From contig QCFO01000005.1 in assembly GCA_003280225.1 (NCBI GenBank), forward strand, positions 32,031 to 96,030: a stretch of 64,000 nucleotides of DNA, read 5' to 3'. The notes under the pieces were generated by a model that made no database searches, had not been told where the DNA came from, and worked only from the letters and a program-made list of their open reading frames with translations. Source of the stretch: Prochlorococcus sp. AG-363-K07 (GTDB taxonomy: Bacteria; Cyanobacteriota; Cyanobacteriia; PCC-6307; Cyanobiaceae). The translations under genes and the position numbers were made by a program. Positions 47,164 to 56,819 of this stretch are shown here, one piece after another. Numbering within the stretch: position 1 is the first letter of the stretch; every line of letters starts with the position of its first letter.

Positions 47164-49251
47164 GTGAGCAAAACTTATACAGGCAAGCCCTGGCCTCTTG
47201 GTAGCACAATTACTCCAAGAGGGGTGAATTTCTCAGTGGCCGCTCCAAATGCCAGTCATATAGAGCTTCTGATATTTGAAAATAGTAGTGACACGAGTCC
47301 ATCTCAAACTTTCAAGCTGACTAGAGAGAATCAATCAGGTGACTACTGGCATATAGAAGTTCAGGGGAAAGGAGCTGGGTGCTGTTATTCCTATCGAGTT
47401 TTTGGGAAAGGTACTTCTAAAAAATATGAATTTCATCCTAATAAAGTCTTACTAGATCCCTGCGCAAGAGAAATTAGTGGTTGGCAAAATTATCAACGAA
47501 AAGATGCAATAGGAGATGAACAAAACATCAAAACTTGCCTAAAAGGAGTCGTCTGTGAAAGAGATACATTTAATTTCATTGAACATCCACGTCCACGTCA
47601 TCAATGGAGTAAAAGTGTTATCTATGAATTACACCTTGGAGGCTTTACGCGTGGAGATAGCGTCAATGTAGATTCTCTTAAGCAAGGCACTTTTCTGGGA
47701 CTAAAAACTAAAATCCCATATTTAGTAGAACTTGGTGTAACCACAATCGAATTACTACCCGTATTCTCATTTGACCCATCGGACTCACCATATGGACTAG
47801 AAAATTACTGGGGATACAGCCCTATCAATTGGTTCACCCCCCATCATGATTACATCCTAAAGAAGAATTCTTTAAGTGCGAGAGATCAAGTAAGAGACTT
47901 AATTGCAGCATGTCATGATCAAAGGATAGAAGTCATCTTAGATGTTGTATACAACCACACAACAGAAGGAAGTAAAAGCGGTCCTATACTTAGTTGGCGA
48001 GGATTTGGAGATTCAGTTTATTATCATCAAAATTCTAAGGGTGAATATTTAGATGTAAGTGGATGTGGCAATAGCATTGCTGCAAATAAGCCTTTAGTTA
48101 GAAAATTAATACTCGAATCAATGCGATGCTGGGCAAATGAACTTGGTGTTGATGGATTCAGATTTGATTTAGGAATCGCACTAAGCAGAGGCGAGGAACT
48201 CAAACCACTTGCAGACCCACCTCTATTTGAAGAAATCGAAGCCGATCCTCAGTTAAGTGATTTAAAGATAATTAGCGAGCCATGGGATTGCGGAGGGTTA
48301 TATCAATTAGCCGATTTTCCTGCAAGGAGAATAAAAACATGGAATGGACATTTTAGAGATGATCTACGCAAATTCTGGAAAGGCGATCAAAATAGTGTTT
48401 GGAAACTGAAAGACCGCTTACAAGGAAGTAAAGAACTATATAAGTCAAAAGACAATGAAATTCACTCAGTTAATTTCATTACAGCACATGATGGTTTTAC
48501 TCTCAATGATTTAGTGAGCTTCAGCGCTAAACATAACCTTGCTAATGGTGAAAAAAATCGAGATGGTGATAATCACAATAATAGTTATAATTATCAAATT
48601 GAAGGTCCAACAACAGATCGTAAATTAATTGAAATTCGCAGACGTCAACAAAGGAATCTATTTGCATCACTTATTCTCTCTCCAGGCGTACCAATGTTAT
48701 TAATGGGAGATGAAGTCAGTCGCAGCCAAGGAGGCAATAATAATTGCTGGTGTCAAAACAATCCTCTTGGTTGGATGATTTGGGATCTTCAGAAATGCGA
48801 TCTTGAACTACTAGAATTTGTAAAGAAATTATTACTTGTACGCAAATCACTTCCAGAATTTTTCACTTCAGGACATCTTTTAGAAGAAGATATAACTGAT
48901 GATTCTTCCCAGAAAAATAATGTATTTTGGGTTCAATGGCATGGAGTTAAAAGAAACAAACCTGATTGGGGTTATTGGTCACACACAATTAGTTACAGCA
49001 TAAATAAAGCAAATAAAGGGGCTGTGATGTGGATGGGATTGAATGCATATAGCCAATCAATGTATTTTGAACTGCCAGATACAGAATCTCATTGGGAAAC
49101 AATTATAAACACTGCTAAAACCAGCAAAACTGATCTAAGAAGCGCCACAAAGCCCCTAAAAAGTAAAGATATTGAACTCGACAGCAAAAGCCTTGTAGTG
49201 CTTCTTTCTGATGAATATGCCCAAAAGGTCGGAACAGAATCCAAAAAGTGA
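47164..49251 (+). CDS. glgX: Glycogen debranching enzyme (isoamylase, GlgX type)
   Basis: The 695-residue enzyme cleaves alpha-1,6 branches of glycogen. The N-terminal CBM48 domain (STITPRGVNFSVAAPNASHI) precedes a GH13 barrel with VILDVVYNHTTEGS, the nucleophile in VDGFRFDLGIALSR, the acid in KIISEPWDCGG and FITAHDGFTLNDLVSF. The motif DGDNHNNSYN is typical of GlgX. GTG 47164 is preceded by GGGGAG. tRNA-Gly follows on the other strand after 3 bp. Confidence 0.95.
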   Translation: MSKTYTGKPWPLGSTITPRGVNFSVAAPNASHIELLIFENSSDTSPSQTFKLTRENQSGDYWHIEVQGKGAGCCYSYRVFGKGTSKKYEFHPNKVLLDPCAREISGWQNYQRKDAIGDEQNIKTCLKGVVCERDTFNFIEHPRPRHQWSKSVIYELHLGGFTRGDSVNVDSLKQGTFLGLKTKIPYLVELGVTTIELLPVFSFDPSDSPYGLENYWGYSPINWFTPHHDYILKKNSLSARDQVRDLIAACHDQRIEVILDVVYNHTTEGSKSGPILSWRGFGDSVYYHQNSKGEYLDVSGCGNSIAANKPLVRKLILESMRCWANELGVDGFRFDLGIALSRGEELKPLADPPLFEEIEADPQLSDLKIISEPWDCGGLYQLADFPARRIKTWNGHFRDDLRKFWKGDQNSVWKLKDRLQGSKELYKSKDNEIHSVNFITAHDGFTLNDLVSFSAKHNLANGEKNRDGDNHNNSYNYQIEGPTTDRKLIEIRRRQQRNLFASLILSPGVPMLLMGDEVSRSQGGNNNCWCQNNPLGWMIWDLQKCDLELLEFVKKLLLVRKSLPEFFTSGHLLEEDITDDSSQKNNVFWVQWHGVKRNKPDWGYWSHTISYSINKANKGAVMWMGLNAYSQSMYFELPDTESHWETIINTAKTSKTDLRSATKPLKSKDIELDSKSLVVLLSDEYAQKVGTESKK

Positions 49252-49254
49252 AAA

Positions 49255-49325
<71 letters not shown>

Positions 49326-49328
49326 AGT

Positions 49329-49367
49329 AATACAGGGAATCCATCTGACATGGTAATTCCCTGTATT
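49329..49367. repeat. 12-bp perfect hairpin just before the transporter start
   Basis: AATACAGGGAAT and ATTCCCTGTATT are exact inverted copies with a 15-base loop. It lies between the tRNA-Gly 5' end and the TTG start at 49375, so it could be a regulatory site for either gene. Confidence 0.7.
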
Positions 49368-49374
49368 AGCACAA

Positions 49375-50811
49375 TTGCATTATGACGTTACACCCGACAC
49401 TTTAACGAGCTTGATTAAATCCACACCCCTAAACAAGGGAACTCGTCGCAGGCTCATGTTCTCTTATGGATTAGGTGATGCTGGCACAGGGCTAGCTGCT
49501 ACACAGCTTGGTTTCTATTTGTTTCCATTCTTTACCAGCAAGGCAGGCTTACCGGCTGTTATTGCCGGTTCATTGCTCATGGTCATAAAAGTGTGGGATG
49601 CAATAAATGATCCCGTAATTGGCTGGTTGAGTGATCACACGAAATCACGATGGGGGCCAAGACTGCCCTGGATGATTGGAGCAGCAGTCCCCCTTGGAAT
49701 TTCTCTTGCTTCAATCTGGTTTGTACCTTTAGGGGATATTCCACAAAAAACTATTTATTACATTTTTGTAGCCATTCTTTTAATGACTGCTTATACATGC
49801 GTAAACCTACCATTTGCTGCACTTTCTACAGAATTAACTGAAGAAACAGCTATTCGAACAAGGTTAAATGCAGCGAGATTTACTGGTTCGATAATAGCTG
49901 GTTTAAGTGGGTTAATTATAGCCGCACAAATCCTTTCAAAAGGTAATAATGAATATTTCTCAATGGGTAGAATTAGTGGGATAATTGCAGCATTAACAAC
50001 TTTAATTTCCTGTTGGGGACTTGCTCCATTTGCTAAAAAAGCAAGAAAACCAACTTCTAATTCTGAGCCCTTTCTACTTCAAATAAAACGAATCCTTCGC
50101 AATAAATGTTTTCTTCAAGTTATAGGACTGTATTTATTACTTTGGTGTGGCCTCCAACTGATGCAAACAGTATCACTAATTTATCTAGAGCAAGTGATGA
50201 TGATTCCTATAAATATTTCCAAGTGGATTCCCATACCATTTCAACTAAGTGCTTTATTAGGTCTTCAAGCTTGGAGCTTCTTTTCAAATAAGTTTAGTAG
50301 AGTCTCTGCCTTATTTTTTGGTGGTGGATTATGGATTCTAGCTTGTATCGTTGCCATGCTTCTTCCGCCCCTTTCAGCAACAGTTAATTCGGAAAATTTC
50401 TTTGCTTTAGGGGGAGTTGAATTGCTAAAGATTGTAATCTTAATTGCAACAATATGTGTTGTAGGTTTTGGGGCCTCTACTGCATATCTCATCCCTTGGT
50501 CACTACTACCAGATGCGATTGACGCAGATCCGGAAAAGCCAGCAGGAATTTATACAGCTTGGATGGTCTTAATCCAGAAAGTAGGAATCGGCTTCAGTGT
50601 GCAACTGCTAGGAATCCTTCTCTCCTTCTCGGGCTACCAATCAGTGCTTAATTGCAAGGAATTAGTGACCTGTGTTGAACAACCCTATACAGCACAAATC
50701 ACAATCCGCTTATGCATGGGACTTATACCTGCTGTTCTAGTGGGCGCAGGAATGCATATCATGCGACGCTGGCCGGAGAGCAAGTGCGAATTAACAACTA
50801 CAACGTTATGA
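49375..50811 (+). CDS. GPH-family (sugar:cation symporter type) MFS transporter
   Basis: The 478-residue protein has about 12 hydrophobic segments. Family signatures are FSYGLGDAGTGLAATQLGFY, VWDAINDPVIGWLSDHTKSRWGPRLPWM (the conserved D-P-x-G-x-x-D loop) and VGFGASTAYLIPWSLLPDAID. It resembles glycoside-pentoside-hexuronide symporters and MFSD2-like lipid carriers. It starts TTG 49375; ATG 49456 is too late for the family N-terminus only by a few residues. It overlaps the MlaE-type permease by ATGA, a hint that its cargo may be lipid-related. Confidence 0.85.
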   Translation: MHYDVTPDTLTSLIKSTPLNKGTRRRLMFSYGLGDAGTGLAATQLGFYLFPFFTSKAGLPAVIAGSLLMVIKVWDAINDPVIGWLSDHTKSRWGPRLPWMIGAAVPLGISLASIWFVPLGDIPQKTIYYIFVAILLMTAYTCVNLPFAALSTELTEETAIRTRLNAARFTGSIIAGLSGLIIAAQILSKGNNEYFSMGRISGIIAALTTLISCWGLAPFAKKARKPTSNSEPFLLQIKRILRNKCFLQVIGLYLLLWCGLQLMQTVSLIYLEQVMMIPINISKWIPIPFQLSALLGLQAWSFFSNKFSRVSALFFGGGLWILACIVAMLLPPLSATVNSENFFALGGVELLKIVILIATICVVGFGASTAYLIPWSLLPDAIDADPEKPAGIYTAWMVLIQKVGIGFSVQLLGILLSFSGYQSVLNCKELVTCVEQPYTAQITIRLCMGLIPAVLVGAGMHIMRRWPESKCELTTTTL

Positions 50812-51554
50812 ACTTTCCACGCTGGCTCAAAAGACTTGGCAGCAGTCTGCTCATTGGAGGACAAGCTGTAGCAGCTACCTCACGAGGACGAATAGATAAG
50901 GTTGACTTGTCCGATCAACTTTTAGAGGCTGGACCTGGGAGTTTCTTAATCGTTCTAATCACTGGAGTTGCTGCTGGAACAGTTTTCAATATCCAAGTTG
51001 CAGCAGAACTAAGTCGTCAAGGAGTGGGCTCGCAAGTCGGAGGCCTATTAGCGATTGGGATGGCAAGAGAAATTGCCCCCTTGCTAACAGCAACCCTTCT
51101 CACAGGGAAAGTTGCCACTGCCTATGCCGCCCAACTAGGGACAATGAAAGTTACAGAACAAATTGATGCAATCACAATGCTGAAAACTGATCCGGTCGAA
51201 TATCTAGTCGTGCCAAGAGTTATAGCAATGGTAGTGATGGCACCAGTTCAATGCCTCTTGTTTTTTTGTGTAGCTCTCTGGAGTGGACAGATCAGCAGTA
51301 CAGCTTTATACCAAATACCTCCTGGAGTGTTCTGGGATTCAGTCCGTGATTGGTTGGCGATGAGTGACTTGCCCTTTATGCTCATAAAGGCTTTAGTCTT
51401 TGGTCTTCAGATAGCTGTAATAGCATGTGGTTGGGGATTAACTACCAAAGGCGGGCCAAAAGAAGTTGGAACCAGTACAACAGGAGCAGTTGTAATGACT
51501 CTTGTAACCGTCTCACTTGTTGATGTTTTGCTTACGCAACTTCTTTTCGGATGA
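50808..51554 (+). CDS. MlaE-type ABC transporter permease
   Basis: From ATG 50808 the 248-residue integral membrane protein has the MlaE pattern: FLIVLITGVAAGTVFNIQVA, GLLAIGMAREIAPLLTATLL, AQLGTMKVTEQIDAITMLKTDPVEYLVVPR and TKGGPKEVGTSTTGAVV. It should be the membrane part of a phospholipid-trafficking system; the ATPase and MlaD-type genes are not in this window. Start and stop overlaps with both neighbours (ATGA upstream, ATGATG downstream) suggest strict coupling. Confidence 0.92.
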   Translation: MNFPRWLKRLGSSLLIGGQAVAATSRGRIDKVDLSDQLLEAGPGSFLIVLITGVAAGTVFNIQVAAELSRQGVGSQVGGLLAIGMAREIAPLLTATLLTGKVATAYAAQLGTMKVTEQIDAITMLKTDPVEYLVVPRVIAMVVMAPVQCLLFFCVALWSGQISSTALYQIPPGVFWDSVRDWLAMSDLPFMLIKALVFGLQIAVIACGWGLTTKGGPKEVGTSTTGAVVMTLVTVSLVDVLLTQLLFG

Positions 51555-51985
51555 TGCCAAACAACATTCAAACTAAAGCCGATCTTTCCCAAAGTGTGAT
51601 TTTAAATCCATCACACCGATTACCATTACTCATAACATCGGTTGGTTTTGCCTCAATTGCAATTCCTTTAAATAATTTACCGTCGATTTTGATAAGTGCT
51701 TTTGGTCTGTTTCTACTTCTGCAATCATTTATCTTAAAAGTTGAATTTACTCCAACTGATCTTGTAATTAAGCAATTTGGGAAAGAATTACGTCGATTCC
51801 CCTTTGAAAACTGGCTTGCCTGGCGGCTTCTACTTCCTTGGCTGCCTGGACTGCTTTATTTCCGAGAGAAAGCAAGTCCTCACCTATTGCCAATACTCTT
51901 TGACCCATTAACACTAAGAGAGCAATTAGAACTAAGAGTAGGAAATCTTGAAAAGCCCAAGAGTGAAAAAAGGAGTTCCTCTTAA
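51551..51985 (+). CDS. DUF3119 family protein
   Basis: The 144-residue protein has two hydrophobic segments (LPLLITSVGFASIAIPL and SILISAFGLFLLLQSFIL) followed by the conserved VEFTPTDLVIKQFGKELRRFPFENW and LLPWLPGLLYFREKASPHLLPILFD. The family is found in cyanobacteria and plastids next to MlaE-type permeases. The function is unknown; a role in lipid transport is suggested by its four-base overlap with the permease. Confidence 0.8.
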   Translation: MMPNNIQTKADLSQSVILNPSHRLPLLITSVGFASIAIPLNNLPSILISAFGLFLLLQSFILKVEFTPTDLVIKQFGKELRRFPFENWLAWRLLLPWLPGLLYFREKASPHLLPILFDPLTLREQLELRVGNLEKPKSEKRSSS

Positions 51986-52011
51986 TTCAAACGCTTTACT
52001 AAAATCACTGA

Positions 52012-53013
52012 ATGTCAGATAAAAATCTCCCTCACCAAGATCAACCCCCATCTAGCAAGGCTCCTGATGGGGGTTACAAAGGCAATGAGACTTCAAAGGA
52101 ACCAAATGACATCGAATTAAAAAGTAAAGAGAGCACTGAAACTAACAATAACTTCACCCCTTTAATAGAAATAGCTGTAAAAGAAGTTGAATCCAAGCGC
52201 AATGAACTTATCAAAGAGATTGAAGAGCTCTCCAATCGCAAATCAGATTTAGAAGAAGACCTTTCAAAGTCGTTTAAAGGACAATCAGATTCGATTGCAA
52301 GGCGAGTAAAAGGTTTCCAAGATTACCTGACAGGGGCTTTACAAGATCTCGCTCAACAAGCCGAACAAATGGAACTAGTTATTCAACCTGTAGTTGTTCA
52401 ACCCTCCCCCCTTGATCAAAAAGAAACAAATATTGCAAACGAAAATCAGGAGCATGCAGTTGCAATATCCGACAATTTCAAACCAGATGAAAATCTTATT
52501 CGCGAATGTCTAGATCAATTTTTAGGTCCGCCAGATTTCTATGCTGAACCTTGGAAGTTAAGAAGAAGTTTAGAGCAAAAAGATGTAGAGCTCCTAGAAG
52601 ATTGGTTTTTCAATATGGGTGGAAGGGGAGCACAGCCAAGTCGAGGGAATAGATCCAAAAATATTTTAACTAGTGCTGCCTTAATTTCAATTCTTGGAGA
52701 ACTCTATGGAGAGCGATTCCAAACATTAGTCCTAGCCAGCCAGCCAGAACGTTTAGGGGAATGGAGAAGAGGCCTGCAAGATGCTTTAGGCCTGAATAGA
52801 GAGGATTTTGGACCAAATAGCGGGATAGTTTTATTCGAAAGATCAACTGGGGTTTTGGAACGAGCAGACCGGCTAGAAGATAGGGGAGAAGTTCCATTGA
52901 TTTTAATAGATGCAGCAGAAGAAAGAGTCGAGATCCCTATTCTTCAATTTCCCCTTTGGCTAGCTTTTGCTGCTGACCCTCAAGAACTCTACGAAGAAGA
53001 GGATCTGCTCTAA
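52012..53013 (+). CDS. DUF3086 family protein
   Basis: The 333-residue protein has a polar, probably disordered N-terminus, a coiled coil at about residues 60-100 (EVESKRNELIKEIEELSNRK), and a conserved C-terminal domain (EPWKLRRSLEQKDVELLEDW, FNMGGRGAQPSRGNRSKN, LYGERFQTLVLASQPERLGE). The family is restricted to cyanobacteria. It has no known function; the domain's RN-rich motif hints at nucleic-acid or protein binding, but that is only inference. It lies 26 bp after the DUF3119 gene. Confidence 0.82.
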   Translation: MSDKNLPHQDQPPSSKAPDGGYKGNETSKEPNDIELKSKESTETNNNFTPLIEIAVKEVESKRNELIKEIEELSNRKSDLEEDLSKSFKGQSDSIARRVKGFQDYLTGALQDLAQQAEQMELVIQPVVVQPSPLDQKETNIANENQEHAVAISDNFKPDENLIRECLDQFLGPPDFYAEPWKLRRSLEQKDVELLEDWFFNMGGRGAQPSRGNRSKNILTSAALISILGELYGERFQTLVLASQPERLGEWRRGLQDALGLNREDFGPNSGIVLFERSTGVLERADRLEDRGEVPLILIDAAEERVEIPILQFPLWLAFAADPQELYEEEDLL

Positions 53014-53033
53014 TAGGTTTTTCAGCTTTTATT

Positions 53034-53621
53034 GTGGGAGCCCTTCTACTTGTATTTAGTTATCTTCTAGGATCTATACCTAACGGATATCTAGCAGGCA
53101 AATGGATTGCAGGTATTGACCTCCGTCAAAAAGGTTCTGGTTCAACTGGCGCAACTAACGTCCTAAGAAATATAGGAAAAGGTCCAGCCTTAATTGTTTT
53201 TTGTTTAGATGTGATAAAAGGGACTATTCCTATCTTAATTGCCAAGAAAATAGGCTTGAATGACTATTGGCAAGTCATTTCCGGCATAGCAGCATTATCT
53301 GGTCATATATGGCCTATATGGCTTAATTGGAAAGGTGGCAAAGCAGTTGCAACTGGCCTAGGAGTTCTAATAGGCCTAAGCTGGCCCGTCGGTCTTGCCA
53401 GTTTCGGAATATTTCTTACGGTAATTAGTGCAAGTAAAATTGTTTCATTAGCCAGTGTTATTTCAGCAATTAGTCTACCAATCTTGATGTATTTTAGCTT
53501 TGAACCTGACGCATTTAGCTCAGCTTATTTATCTCTAAGTGTGATGGCAATGAGTTTAGTTTTATGGAGACACAGAAGTAATATAAAAAGACTTTTAGCA
53601 GGCAAAGAGCCAAAGATTTGA
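53034..53621 (+). CDS. plsY: Acyl-phosphate:glycerol-3-phosphate acyltransferase
   Basis: The 195-residue integral membrane enzyme makes lysophosphatidic acid. Its three motifs are visible: LGSIPNGYLAGK, GSGSTGATNVLRNIGK and GHIWPIWLNWKGGKAVATGLG. Start GTG 53034 is 20 bp after the DUF3086 stop. As the last gene of the coupled set it links that set to phospholipid metabolism. It converges with pyrF (5 bp apart). Confidence 0.95.
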   Translation: MGALLLVFSYLLGSIPNGYLAGKWIAGIDLRQKGSGSTGATNVLRNIGKGPALIVFCLDVIKGTIPILIAKKIGLNDYWQVISGIAALSGHIWPIWLNWKGGKAVATGLGVLIGLSWPVGLASFGIFLTVISASKIVSLASVISAISLPILMYFSFEPDAFSSAYLSLSVMAMSLVLWRHRSNIKRLLAGKEPKI

Positions 53622-53625
53622 TATA

Positions 53626-54354
53626 TCAACTAACTTCTAAGTCCTTATAAAAAGACTGAAAGGTCTTAATTGGATCTTTGGCTTTCGTGATAGGCCTTCC
53701 AATTACTATTCTAGAAGCACCTGCTCCAACTGCTTCTATAGGTGACATTGTTCGAGCTTGATCATGCAAAGAAGATTTATCTTTTCTAATCCCTGGTGTT
53801 ACTAATTGAAAATTTTCAGGAAAAGATTTTCGTAAAAAATTCAATTCTAAAGGGGAGCAAACACATCCACCAATTCCTGCCTTGGAAGATAAATTAGCAA
53901 GCCATTTAACTCGTTCATGCAAAGCCTGATTAATAGCCAGCTCATCCGAAAAAACCCTTGGTTCCCAACTTGTCAAAACAGTTACCGCAAGTAATGTTGG
54001 GCAAGCTAACCCAACCTCTTCAGCCCCTTGAGCAACTGCAGCAGATGCACTTTCTAGAGCAGAAACTCCTGCACAACTATGAACCGAAATCAATTCAGCA
54101 CCCCGCTTTGATGCCTCACGACAGGCTCCAAACATAGTTGCAGGTATATCATGAAATTTTAAATCTAAGAATACACTTTTTCCCATTTCTCGAAAGATTT
54201 CAACTACTTCTGGACCAGCACTAACAAACAACTCCAAGCCAACCTTTACCCATTTCAAATCACTCAAGCGAGCCACAAGCTCTATTGCTTCAGATTGATC
54301 CATGCCATCTAAAGCTAATATTAATTTATCAGCTGGGTCAATAACTTTATTCAT
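53626..54354 (-). CDS. pyrF: Orotidine 5'-phosphate decarboxylase
   Basis: The 242-residue TIM-barrel enzyme makes UMP. Motifs are KLILALDGMDQSEAI, the catalytic D-x-K-x-x-D in VFLDLKFHDIPATM, and VTPGIRKDKSSLHDQARTMS with IVIGRPITKAKDP binding phosphate. The start is ATG 54354, with a GTG one codon before. It follows tyrS on the same strand with a gap of about 10 bp, so they are likely co-transcribed. Confidence 0.95.
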   Translation of the reverse strand: MNKVIDPADKLILALDGMDQSEAIELVARLSDLKWVKVGLELFVSAGPEVVEIFREMGKSVFLDLKFHDIPATMFGACREASKRGAELISVHSCAGVSALESASAAVAQGAEEVGLACPTLLAVTVLTSWEPRVFSDELAINQALHERVKWLANLSSKAGIGGCVCSPLELNFLRKSFPENFQLVTPGIRKDKSSLHDQARTMSPIEAVGAGASRIVIGRPITKAKDPIKTFQSFYKDLEVS

Positions 54355-54363
54355 CACACGATA

Positions 54364-55611
54364 TTAATCCACTAATCTTCTGAAAGTCTTCTTACCTAAC
54401 TGAATAATCTTCCCTAAAAGAATTTCTCTGTCGATAAATTCCTTATTTGGATCAGTAATCTTTTCTCCGTCCAAGCGAACTCCTCCTCCTTGAATCTGCC
54501 TTCTTGCTTGGCTACTACTCTCACACAAATCTAATGCACTGAGTAAATAAAAAGCCTTGGCTGGGAAATGGACCCTAGAAAGGGAGACTTCAGGAACATG
54601 AAGACTCTCTTGTTTTGAACCTGCAATTAATTGAGCAGCATCAGATTGAACTGCCTTTGCAGCATTGAGTCCATGAAAGGTTTCAGTAACAGCTAAAGCC
54701 ATTGCTTTCTGCTTTTCTCTAGCATGAGAGGGCAAATCTTCAGGATCCAAATCAGTTAAAAGCCTCAAATAATCTCCCACAAGCTGATCAGGGACCTTTT
54801 CTAGCTTGGAATACATAGAAAGTGGATCTTCATTCAATCCAACAGTGTTTTCAAGACTTTTGCTCATTTTTTTTACTCCGTCCAGACCAACCAAGATTGG
54901 CAAAAGAAGCCCAAATTGCTGTCTTTGATTGAAATGACGTTGTAAATCCCTTCCAATAGCAACATTAAATTTTTGATCGGTCCCACCAAGTTCTATATCA
55001 GCATTTACTGCGACGGAGTCATAACCCTGAAGTAAAGGGTACAAAAACTCGTGTAAAGCAATAGGGATTCCTGAATCCGTTCTATTTGTAAAATCCTCTT
55101 TCACAAGCATTTGTCCAACCGTTGCAGTACTCAACAAATCAATAACCTGAACCAAGTCCAGCCCAGAGAGCCATTCACTATTTCTATGAATTTCTAAACG
55201 TCCAGGGGTCCTAAAATCCAACAAAGCTTTTTCTGGCGACTTACCAAGGCCTAGCTGCTCTAGATAAGTATTCGAATTCTCTTCCACCTCCACTGAAGAT
55301 AACTGAACTCTTGTTTTACTTTTGCCAGTTGGGTCGCCAATACGAGCAGTGAAATCACCAATAATCAACACCGCGGTATGGCCAGCATCCTGAAATGCTC
55401 GTAGTTTCCGAAAAAGGATGCTATGTCCTAAATGTATTTCAGTGCCAGTTGGGTCAATACCTAACTTGACTCTCAATGGTCTCTCAACCTTGGAATACTC
55501 AGCTAGGCGCACAACCAGATTCCTTTCTAAATCATCTATATCCCCAGAAGGGAATAGATCAGCCATTCCTCTTGCTATCCAGTCAGGCAATAAGGCTTTG
55601 TTGTCTGACAT
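54364..55611 (-). CDS. tyrS: Tyrosyl-tRNA synthetase
   Basis: The 415-residue class I synthetase has [20 protein letters not shown] (HIGH motif as HLGH), [19 protein letters not shown], the KMSKS loop [13 protein letters not shown] and a C-terminal S4 domain ([20 protein letters not shown]). The order and length fit the TyrZ-like bacterial subtype. Start ATG 55611. Confidence 0.96.
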   Translation of the reverse strand: MSDNKALLPDWIARGMADLFPSGDIDDLERNLVVRLAEYSKVERPLRVKLGIDPTGTEIHLGHSILFRKLRAFQDAGHTAVLIIGDFTARIGDPTGKSKTRVQLSSVEVEENSNTYLEQLGLGKSPEKALLDFRTPGRLEIHRNSEWLSGLDLVQVIDLLSTATVGQMLVKEDFTNRTDSGIPIALHEFLYPLLQGYDSVAVNADIELGGTDQKFNVAIGRDLQRHFNQRQQFGLLLPILVGLDGVKKMSKSLENTVGLNEDPLSMYSKLEKVPDQLVGDYLRLLTDLDPEDLPSHAREKQKAMALAVTETFHGLNAAKAVQSDAAQLIAGSKQESLHVPEVSLSRVHFPAKAFYLLSALDLCESSSQARRQIQGGGVRLDGEKITDPNKEFIDREILLGKIIQLGKKTFRRLVD

Positions 55612-55661
55612 AAAGGAAAGTTATCGTTTTAAGCAAATCGTAGAGGTCTATGGATAGCCTC

Positions 55662-55988
55662 TCAACCTTGAGAGTCATCTAATTGAGACTTCATTCTCTT
55701 TAAAGTCATATTCATCTGATCAAACATTTGCTCTGGGGTAATACCAAATTGGCCAAGTTGAGTACGTAATTGCTCAACAGTCATTTTTGCTTGAAAATCT
55801 TCTGATAGTTCAAATCGCTTCATGAAAACCTTATACCTATCCATTAATGCCTCCATAGTGGCAATAAACATTTTTTTTCCTTCACGGTCAAATTTCCCAT
55901 AATCAGAACCAAGCTGCATAAGCTCTTGATAATCAGTAAACAGCTTTTTAGCCTCCTCCTGAACAATCTCAGATTCAAAGAAAGCCAT
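55662..55988 (-). CDS. DUF1825 family protein
   Basis: From ATG 55988 (MAFFESEIVQEEAKKLFTDY) the 108-residue product is all helical and charged, with LFTDYQELMQLGSDYGKFDREGKKMFI and MDRYKVFMKRFELSEDF. A GGAGG lies about 6 bases upstream and fixes the start; an earlier ATG at 56060 is spurious. The family is restricted to cyanobacteria and has no known function. It is transcribed like tyrS and located about 50 bp after its 5' end, i.e. upstream of it. Confidence 0.88.
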   Translation of the reverse strand: MAFFESEIVQEEAKKLFTDYQELMQLGSDYGKFDREGKKMFIATMEALMDRYKVFMKRFELSEDFQAKMTVEQLRTQLGQFGITPEQMFDQMNMTLKRMKSQLDDSQG

Positions 55989-56182
55989 ATTTTTCCTCCT
56001 TTCAAACAATGTCGTATGTTTGTTGTACATCTGAACAGCATAGGTATTCAGGAAGATCACATGCTGTTAAATGATTGAATTTTCTTTTCATGAAAACTAG
56101 ATGACTTTGCTGAGAGCTTAAATTCGACCTCAGTTGATTCTGCTAACAAGTCCTAAAAAAAGGAAGTAGGGAAACCAGACCA

Positions 56183-56782
56183 ATGAACTCTTCTAGAAGG
56201 CAAAAGGGACTTCTCCCAAATAATGGCTGCGACCTAGGAGTGAGTGAAGTGCCTGAAAGACTCATATTGACAAAAGAGCTAATAATCGATTGGCAGAATA
56301 AAATCCATTCCCATCAGACTCAACTTTTTAAGGGATTACCCAGTAAACATGAGCAAGGATCTCTTTTTGAGGAATCTAGTTTTAGGAGAATTGATGAATT
56401 TCAGCCATTAAACCTAAAACCACTTCCTTTGAGCTTTTGGAGATGGCCCGAGGGTCCTCACGAAGGTCCAGCCATATACCTAGTTATGGACAAAGTCGAA
56501 AAAAAAAATAGCCCTATTTTGCTATATGTGGGAGAAACTCTTACTGCTAACAACCGTTGGAAAGGCGAACATGACTGTAAGAACTATCTTGCAAGCTATT
56601 CTGAAGCCCTTGTGAATGCAGGTTTAAACCATCAACTAAGTATTCGTTTTTGGTCTGATGTGCCTAAAGACACCAAAGCACGCAGAAAAATAGAACAAGT
56701 ATTAATAAAAAAATGGCTTCCGCCTTTCAACAAAGAGACCAGATCAAGATGGAATACTCCTTTCACTTATGAAACAAGCTGA
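56183..56782 (+). CDS. GIY-YIG-like nuclease-fold protein
   Basis: The 199-residue protein has a variable N-terminus and a C-terminal region with the GIY-YIG order: AIYLV followed by LLYVGET, then NNRWKGEHDCKNYL (Arg and His positions), and KIEQVLIKKWLPPFNKETRS with the C-terminal Glu and Asn. This is a stand-alone domain with no other motif, as in several uncharacterised picocyanobacterial proteins. It may cut DNA or RNA, but no target is indicated. SD-like GGAAGTAGGG precedes ATG 56183. Confidence 0.65.
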   Translation: MNSSRRQKGLLPNNGCDLGVSEVPERLILTKELIIDWQNKIHSHQTQLFKGLPSKHEQGSLFEESSFRRIDEFQPLNLKPLPLSFWRWPEGPHEGPAIYLVMDKVEKKNSPILLYVGETLTANNRWKGEHDCKNYLASYSEALVNAGLNHQLSIRFWSDVPKDTKARRKIEQVLIKKWLPPFNKETRSRWNTPFTYETS

Positions 56783-56819
56783 AGAAGACGTTTAACATCA
56801 TTAGTAAAACTAACAGCAA

